A stretch of 10,147 nt of DNA, from contig JAIRSQ010000170.1 of assembly GCA_031255395.1 (NCBI GenBank), forward strand, positions 1 through 10,147, given 5' to 3'. Positions 6,186-10,147 of the stretch are shown here, piece by piece. Within the stretch, counting starts at the first letter, position 1, and each line of letters begins with the position of its first letter. The notes under the pieces are model-generated. The model did no database searches and had not been told where the DNA came from. It saw nothing but the letters and a program-made list of their open reading frames with translations. Source of the stretch: Spirochaetaceae bacterium (GTDB lineage Bacteria; Spirochaetota; Spirochaetia; Treponematales; Breznakiellaceae). The translations under genes were made by a program, and so were the position numbers.

Positions 6186-6680
6186 CTAAAAGAATTCCGC
6201 CAGTTCGAGTCCAAGAGTGATGGCGGCGGCGGCGGCCTTCATCCGCACTTCGTTGCGTCTGCCGGTAAAACAGCCGGTAACGGCAAGCGTATGCCTTCCG
6301 CGGCAGGCCCCAGCTATCCAGACAGTTCCGACCGGATTAGCCGAACCGTCTCCGTCAGGGCCGGCGAGGCCTGTAACCGCCAGCGCCGTGTCCGTGTTCG
6401 CAAGCCGTCGCGCGGCCTCCGCCATCGCGCAGGCGCACTCACGGCTCACCGCTCCGTGTTTTTCCAGCAGGAGCGCGTCAATTCCAAGCGTCCGTTGTTT
6501 CGCGTCAAGAGTGTAGGTAACAAAACCGCCCCAAAATACGGCGGACGCGCCGGGAACGCGGACCAGCAGGCTGCCTAAAAGTCCGCCCGTGCAAGATTCC
6601 GCCGTTGCGACGCTGACGCGCTTTTCCGTCAGCGCTCCTATCAGCCGTCCGGCCAGACGCCCCGCTCTCCATGCCAGCAT
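6186..6680 (-). CDS. pncC: Nicotinamide-nucleotide amidase (stand-alone CinA C-terminal domain)
   Basis: Deamidates nicotinamide mononucleotide to nicotinic acid mononucleotide and ammonia, recycling NMN (for example from NAD-dependent DNA ligase) into NAD synthesis. At 164 residues it equals E. coli PncC in length and lacks the N-terminal MoCF-like domain of full CinA. The catalytic Ser29 (ATAESCTGG), Tyr56 (VTYTLDAK) and Lys61 match the PncC Ser-Tyr-Lys set. Also visible are EKHGAVS near 73-79, TGLAGPDGDG at 103-112, NPVGTVW at 115-121 and FTGRRNEVR at 138-146. The ATG is the first start possible, because an in-frame TAG lies two codons upstream; the AGG before it is too close for a normal ribosome site. 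A weak -10-like TATCTT ends only seven bases before the ATG, so a leaderless message is possible but weakly supported. Family call is firm. Confidence 0.9.
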   Translation of the reverse strand: MLAWRAGRLAGRLIGALTEKRVSVATAESCTGGLLGSLLVRVPGASAVFWGGFVTYTLDAKQRTLGIDALLLEKHGAVSRECACAMAEAARRLANTDTALAVTGLAGPDGDGSANPVGTVWIAGACRGRHTLAVTGCFTGRRNEVRMKAAAAAITLGLELAEFF

Positions 6681-6777
6681 ATCCTAAAAGATAATCCGGT
6701 TCCTGAAAACATGCAATTCGCCGGAACAGACCAAGACCTTCTTCGCTAAAGGGCTGTAGATTTTTTCTTTTGGTTAT

Positions 6778-6803
6778 GCCAAGATTATAAGCCGTTTGGC
6801 TTA
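6778..6803 (+). promoter_or_regulatory. Overlapping inverted repeats before epsC, possible promoter/operator
   Basis: TAAGCC (6788-6793) and GGCTTA (6798-6803) form a perfect 6-bp inverted repeat with a 4-base loop. An alternative, mutually exclusive pairing joins GCCAA (6778-6782) with TTGGC (6796-6800). A possible -10 (TATAAG, 6786-6791) overlaps both, but no good -35 is visible upstream, only a T-rich run. The element sits just before the AAGGAG (6808-6813) of the serine acetyltransferase gene and could be an operator at the start point or a small RNA switch in the leader. Weak evidence. Confidence 0.3.
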
Positions 6804-6819
6804 ACGCAAGGAGAGAAAT

Positions 6820-7836
6820 ATGAAAAAAGAAAATAGAGCTCTTTACGAAATGGCGGCGCAGGCGGATATGCCGTATAAACGAAGCGGCGCCGACATGTCC
6901 CGCGTCAAAGATTTGGTTTATACATTGATAAAAAATTATGACGAAATTGAAGATACGATTAAGGTTGATTCCATTTACCAGCTTAACCGTTCTTTGTTGA
7001 TAGAAATCATTGAAAAGCTCAGGCGGCTGATTTTCCCGGGTTACTTTGTAAAAAAGTATATTACAAAAACTTTTATCGAATACCAGACCGGCACTCTTGT
7101 CGAAGAGATTTTTTTTGCTTTGACAAAACAGATAGCGATCGCGCTATGCCATCGCAAGGACGGTTCGGCTTGCCATGACGCAGCGCTGGAACAATCCGAA
7201 GAAATTGTATATGTATTTTTATCGAAACTTCCCAAAATCAGGGAATATCTTGCCACGGACGTGAAAGCTGCGTTTGACGGCGATCCGGCGGCTTACAGCA
7301 AAGACGAGATAATATCATCCTATCCTGGAATATACGCGATAATGACATACCGTCTGGCGCATGAACTTTATATGCTAAACGTTCCGCTGATTCCGCGCGT
7401 CATGACGGAACACGCTCATAACGTTACAGGCATCGACATACACCCCGGCGCAAAAATAGGAGCGAGTTTTTTTATAGACCACGGAACAGGCGTAGTGATC
7501 GGCGAAACTACCGTGATAGGCCGCAACGTAAAGGTATACCAGGGCGTTACGCTGGGCGGCCTGTCGACGCGCGGCGGACAGTCGCTTAACGGACAAAAAC
7601 GGCATCCCACGATAGAAGACGATGTTACGATATATTCGGGCGCGTCGATTCTGGGAGGAGCTACGGTGATAGGCCGCGGCGTCGTGATAGGCAGTAACGC
7701 CTTTGTCACAAAATCCGTCCCGGCAAGGACGCGGGTAAGCGTTAAAAATCCGGAGCTTCAGATACACGAAAGCGAATCGAAAAACGTCGAGCATAAGGAA
7801 TTGGAACAGAATGAATTCTGGGACTGGGTGATATAG
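6820..7836 (+). CDS. epsC: Serine O-acetyltransferase, EpsC type
   Basis: Makes O-acetyl-L-serine from L-serine and acetyl-CoA, the first committed step of cysteine synthesis, in the cytoplasm. Of 338 residues, about 1-165 are the helical N-terminal region that the longer EpsC branch carries. Residues 166-300 form the CysE-like segment (SYPGIYAIMTYRLAHELY) and a left-handed hexapeptide beta-helix with repeating I/V-G turns. The catalytic His208 (TGIDIHPGAKIG), Asp220-His221 (FIDHGTGVVIGET) and the cofactor-side GGLSTRGGQSLNGQKRHPTIED stretch are visible. The C-terminus lacks the short Ile-ending tail of E. coli CysE that docks into CysK, although it does end in Ile. The start has AAGGAG seven bases upstream. 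The thiamine pyrophosphokinase gene follows one base after the stop. No cysK is in the window. The name EpsC is an annotation label and implies no exopolysaccharide role here. Confidence 0.92.
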   Translation: MKKENRALYEMAAQADMPYKRSGADMSRVKDLVYTLIKNYDEIEDTIKVDSIYQLNRSLLIEIIEKLRRLIFPGYFVKKYITKTFIEYQTGTLVEEIFFALTKQIAIALCHRKDGSACHDAALEQSEEIVYVFLSKLPKIREYLATDVKAAFDGDPAAYSKDEIISSYPGIYAIMTYRLAHELYMLNVPLIPRVMTEHAHNVTGIDIHPGAKIGASFFIDHGTGVVIGETTVIGRNVKVYQGVTLGGLSTRGGQSLNGQKRHPTIEDDVTIYSGASILGGATVIGRGVVIGSNAFVTKSVPARTRVSVKNPELQIHESESKNVEHKELEQNEFWDWVI

Positions 7837-7837
7837 C

Positions 7838-8461
7838 TTGGACGGTCTTGTTTTTACAGGCGGCGAAGGGCCGAACGCTAAATTCTGCGCCGAACTTGCC
7901 GCCTCGTCCGGCCTCATCGTTGCATGCGATTCCGGCCTTGCCCTCGCGGAAAATTCAGGAGTATATCCTGACTGGATAGTGGGAGATATGGACTCGCTTG
8001 ACTATCCATCGCGTCTTGACAAATATGCTCCGGACCGCGTTCTTCGGTTTTCCGCCCACAAGGATTTTACCGATACCGAACTCGCCCTAAATCTGCTCTG
8101 GGAAAAAGGCTGCGATAATATTGCCATTGCGGGCGGCGGCGGCGGCAGGCTCGATCATCTGCTTGCTATGTCGGCGCTGTTCGAGCGGGACCGCGCCCCT
8201 TCGCGCTGGTTTACAGCCCGTGAAAAAGCGTTTTCGGTATCGTCCGCCTTTTTTTGCTCTGCAAAAAAAGGCGCGCTCGTTTCCGTGTTCCCGCTTGAAA
8301 ACGGCCCGTGGAAGGCTAAAAGTTCCGGCCTTAAATGGCCGTTAGACAGAGTCGTATGGAAGCGCGGCATTTTTAGCATAAGCAATGTCGCGGAAACCGG
8401 CAGCTTCGAGATTCAAGCGCTATCCGGACGCTTTTTGGTTGTCATGCCCGAAAGCCGCTGA
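7838..8461 (+). CDS. thiN: Thiamine pyrophosphokinase
   Basis: Transfers pyrophosphate from ATP to thiamine, giving thiamine pyrophosphate. The 207 residues match the bacterial family. The catalytic domain shows ACDSGL at 29-34, the P.WIVGDMDS metal/diphosphate motif at 44-53, KDFTDTE at 75-81 and the GGGGGRLDH loop at 99-107. The C-terminal thiamine-binding half has SISNVAETGSFEI near 180-192 and a VVMPES end typical of the TPK B1 region. The start is TTG: MDGLVFTGGEG matches the family N-terminus, no in-frame ATG offers a better one, and the TTG lies one base after the epsC stop, so expression is probably coupled to it. No good Shine-Dalgarno is visible. The codons for SAFFCSAKKGA contain a perfect inverted repeat, listed separately. 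Confidence 0.9.
   Translation: MDGLVFTGGEGPNAKFCAELAASSGLIVACDSGLALAENSGVYPDWIVGDMDSLDYPSRLDKYAPDRVLRFSAHKDFTDTELALNLLWEKGCDNIAIAGGGGGRLDHLLAMSALFERDRAPSRWFTAREKAFSVSSAFFCSAKKGALVSVFPLENGPWKAKSSGLKWPLDRVVWKRGIFSISNVAETGSFEIQALSGRFLVVMPESR
8245..8273 (+). repeat. Perfect 13-bp inverted repeat inside thiN
   Basis: Bases 8245-8257 pair perfectly with 8261-8273 around the 3-base loop TCT; each arm contains a run of seven T or seven A. It lies in frame within the thiamine pyrophosphokinase coding sequence (residues SAFFCSAKKG). Such a hairpin could pause or terminate transcription, or be a slippage-prone site, since one base lost or gained in either A/T run would break the gene. Confidence 0.6.
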
Positions 8462-8463
8462 AA

Positions 8464-9600
8464 TTATTTTTCCAGCAAATATAAATATTCTTTTATATAT
8501 ATTTCACGGTTGCTAAGATTTCTGCATCCCCTGAAAATACGGTATTTTGTTTCAAATATCTCGGTTCTGCCGATTTTATTAAGCGTATTTTTCATATCGG
8601 CAAAACTGATAAATCCTTCCGAATTAAACGATATTATGACATATTTTGATTTAATGTTTTCAATAAGCCAGGCAAGCGATTTTAGAGCGCTGTTTTCCTT
8701 GTTATAGGTTGAACGCTTCCAGTTTTCAGGAATTCCTGATATTTTACTGGCGTTTTTCGGACGCTCATAATCCAATATCAGGTTAAGCATAAAATAATTT
8801 GAGCCGTACGGGTGCTGGTTATACGGAGGGTCCAAATACGCTATGTCGACTTCAGGCAGGTCTTTTATGATTTCATTGGAATCTCCGTTACAAATTATAG
8901 TCTCGCAGTTAAAATTGCTAAATACCGGAAACGGCAGTTTTATATCGCCTGTAATTCTGGACAAAGCGTTTTGGTTTAGGCCGCCGAACTGCCCGATGCC
9001 CGTTTCTTTGTTCTTGTAAAAACCCTTAAAAACGCCAGAAGTGTTCGCGTGGATTGACGCTTCCGACAATAGCGGCGCCAAAAAGAATTTTTGCTCGTTT
9101 TTAGGCAGTTTTTCTATTATTTGCCGGACGGTGTCAATATACATAGCGTTTCTTGAAGTATAAAAAACACGCTCGTCCGATTTTATATTGTTGTCGTCCT
9201 TCGGCGCGTACAACTCGGATATAAGACCCTCAATCAAACATTTATTAGCTTCATCAATAATATCATAATAGTATTTACGCAACAATATCATATTAAGTTC
9301 GTCTTTATTCGCCAAATAGCATTCATTTATTAAAGCGGAATACTTTTCTAAGTCATTGACAACCAGCAAATCGGAGAATTGCTTGAAATAACGCGCGACA
9401 ATACCGGAGCCGCTGAACACGTCAAACATATATAATTTATTTTTACCCAGCTTTTTTTGCGCTTTCCTGACGCCGTCCCCTATAAACGCGAGCAACGCTC
9501 TTTTATTGCCGATATAAGTAATAAGCTGCCGGCTTAAGTATTCTTTTTTTTCATATAACGGTTCCTCCGCTTCGATGTTAGCTGAAACTTGGCTGCTCAT
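8464..9600 (-). CDS. D12-class DNA adenine-N6 methyltransferase, orphan
   Basis: Transfers methyl from S-adenosylmethionine to adenine in a specific DNA site. Motifs in alpha-class order are YIGNKRALL at 29-37, the SAM-binding FxGxG variant DVFSGSG at 60-66, and the catalytic DPPY at 257-260 followed by NQHPYGSNYF. Of its 378 residues, about 120-250 would hold the target recognition region. No restriction endonuclease gene is in the visible neighbourhood, so it is either solitary or its partner has been lost. DNA is clearly more AT-rich than the flanking genes (19 G/C of 60 bases at 8581-8640), suggesting transfer. The ATG at 9600 has no Shine-Dalgarno, and no in-frame ATG offers a better start. 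A GGAGG inside codons 11-13 precedes only an out-of-frame ATG. The stop faces thiN's stop two bases away, without a terminator between them. The recognition sequence cannot be read from the protein. Confidence 0.9.
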   Translation of the reverse strand: MSSQVSANIEAEEPLYEKKEYLSRQLITYIGNKRALLAFIGDGVRKAQKKLGKNKLYMFDVFSGSGIVARYFKQFSDLLVVNDLEKYSALINECYLANKDELNMILLRKYYYDIIDEANKCLIEGLISELYAPKDDNNIKSDERVFYTSRNAMYIDTVRQIIEKLPKNEQKFFLAPLLSEASIHANTSGVFKGFYKNKETGIGQFGGLNQNALSRITGDIKLPFPVFSNFNCETIICNGDSNEIIKDLPEVDIAYLDPPYNQHPYGSNYFMLNLILDYERPKNASKISGIPENWKRSTYNKENSALKSLAWLIENIKSKYVIISFNSEGFISFADMKNTLNKIGRTEIFETKYRIFRGCRNLSNREIYIKEYLYLLEK

Positions 9601-9606
9601 AAATAC

Positions 9607-9653
9607 ACTGTAACGGAAATTATTACTTCAGTAAAGCCATTTTAGGCCATTTT
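9607..9653 (-). promoter_or_regulatory. Possible leaderless promoter with phased direct repeats for the methyltransferase
   Basis: On the minus strand: TTTACT (9635-9630), 17 bases, TACAGT (9612-9607), each four of six consensus. The -10 ends six bases before the ATG, so transcription would begin at or next to it, consistent with the missing Shine-Dalgarno. Immediately upstream of the -35, AAAATGGC occurs twice (9653-9646 and 9643-9636), ten bases apart, one helical turn, as expected for an activator or autoregulator site. Each element alone is weak; together they are suggestive. Confidence 0.35.
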
Positions 9654-9658
9654 GTCCG

Positions 9659-10147
9659 CTATAAACAAAACCTTGTCGCGGAAGCGCTCACTCCCGGCAG
9701 ACGGTTAAAAAGCACGGCCGCCCCTTCGGCGGCGTTTTTTTGGTTTTCGCTATCGCAGGAAAACAGGATTCGCACGGCTCCCCTGTTTTTTTCTATAAAG
9801 TTTTGAAGGCTCGATTTCCTTTTTCCCGCCCCGCGCGACAGGGCAAAAACCAGGATTACGCAAGGCGCGAACAAGACAGGAATGTCAGGCAGCCGTTGTC
9901 CGCTGTCCAACGCGCATCGGGCAGGATAAGCAAGCGGTGTCGCAAGTTCCGCCGCGCCGCCTGTCATGCTTTTAATGTCGCCACCCGTAAAGCCGAACAG
10001 CGCCTCGCCGCCCGAGGCGGCGTTTTCAAGAAACAAGGAGAGGGCGGCTCGGCAGAGCGCGTCCACGGCGGCGGCGCCTTCCGACTCGGAATAAAGCGAC
10101 GCGTCAGCCTCCGTGTCTATCAGCAGTATGAACCGCGAGCGCGGCGG
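9659..10147 (-). CDS. DUF58/VWA-like protein, C-terminal part only
   Basis: The frame is open to the window edge and its visible 162 residues end at the TAG at 9659-9661; a GTG at 10066 would start a shorter protein but is internal, because similarity begins before it. The first visible residues, RFILLIDTEADAS, have the beta-strand-plus-Asp pattern that opens the VWA-like fold in DUF58 proteins, followed by a helix (AAAVDALCRAALSLFLENAASGGEALFGFTGG) that fits the next strand-helix unit. In classical members this segment reads D-x-S-x-S and binds metal; here it is DTEAD, so metal binding may be lost. DUF58 genes usually sit beside MoxR AAA+ ATPases and BatA/BatB-type proteins, which would lie upstream outside the window. 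The assignment rests on a short stretch. The end of the protein is poorly conserved and I recognise nothing in it. Confidence 0.5.
   Translation of the reverse strand, partial: PPRSRFILLIDTEADASLYSESEGAAAVDALCRAALSLFLENAASGGEALFGFTGGDIKSMTGGAAELATPLAYPARCALDSGQRLPDIPVLFAPCVILVFALSRGAGKRKSSLQNFIEKNRGAVRILFSCDSENQKNAAEGAAVLFNRLPGVSASATRFCL

Noticed and set aside
6162..6186. Terminator for pncC from the GGG-ATA-CCC segment
   Set aside because: Only three base pairs and no proper U-tract; it lies next to the yjiM promoter and is probably chance.
6217..6578. Two + strand ORFs opposite pncC
   Set aside because: Antisense shadows in GC-rich coding DNA; the minus-strand reading has full PncC catalytic motifs.
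7375..7917. A 180-codon minus ORF opposite epsC
   Set aside because: It mirrors the hexapeptide repeats of the acetyltransferase and has no family resemblance of its own.

Overview
This is a bacterial window of ordinary chromosomal genes interrupted by one unusual gene-poor stretch at 1228-3009. The organism is probably an anaerobe: it carries an activase and component pair of the 2-hydroxyacyl-CoA dehydratase / benzoyl-CoA reductase superfamily, whose reduced iron-sulfur clusters are oxygen sensitive. The mix of TrkH, an unaccompanied UgpC/MalK-type ATPase, EpsC-type serine acetyltransferase and thiamine pyrophosphokinase, with moderately GC-rich DNA, would suit a gut spirochaete of the Treponema type. 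That placement is a low-confidence inference; anaerobic Firmicutes or Synergistota are not excluded.

Layout. 1-1227 (+) is the C-terminal ~85% of a TrkH potassium transporter. 1228-3009 has no intact gene. It starts with a strong sigma70-type promoter and a good ribosome binding site that lead into a broken, AT-rich DUF3786-family gene (about 1394-2040). Then come about 900 bases with no convincing ORF but many complementary segments, including a 15-pair helix at 2290-2342; I read this as a candidate large structured RNA on the + strand. A near-consensus promoter at 2955-2983 then drives a UgpC/MalK-like sugar-import ATPase (3010-4116, +). Facing it is a two-gene minus-strand operon resembling E. 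coli yjiM-yjiL (6100-4174), with its own promoter at 6133-6161. Upstream of that on the minus strand is a stand-alone CinA C-terminal domain, the NMN amidase PncC (6680-6186).

A divergent 139-base spacer separates pncC from a + strand pair: EpsC-type serine acetyltransferase (6820-7836) and thiamine pyrophosphokinase (7838-8461, TTG start, one-base gap). Inside the latter is a perfect 13-bp inverted repeat with a 3-base loop. Two bases beyond its stop codon lies the end of a convergent, AT-rich orphan D12-class adenine methyltransferase (9600-8464, -), which has no visible Shine-Dalgarno and a possible leaderless promoter. The window ends in the C-terminal part of a DUF58/VWA-like protein (10147-9659, -).

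The genes do not form one pathway. They serve K+ uptake, sugar import, unidentified radical/low-potential chemistry, NAD recycling, cysteine and thiamine cofactor supply, and DNA modification. The parts most worth a second look are the DUF3786 remnant plus structured-RNA block and the YjiM/YjiL-like pair. The methyltransferase looks recently acquired from its base composition.
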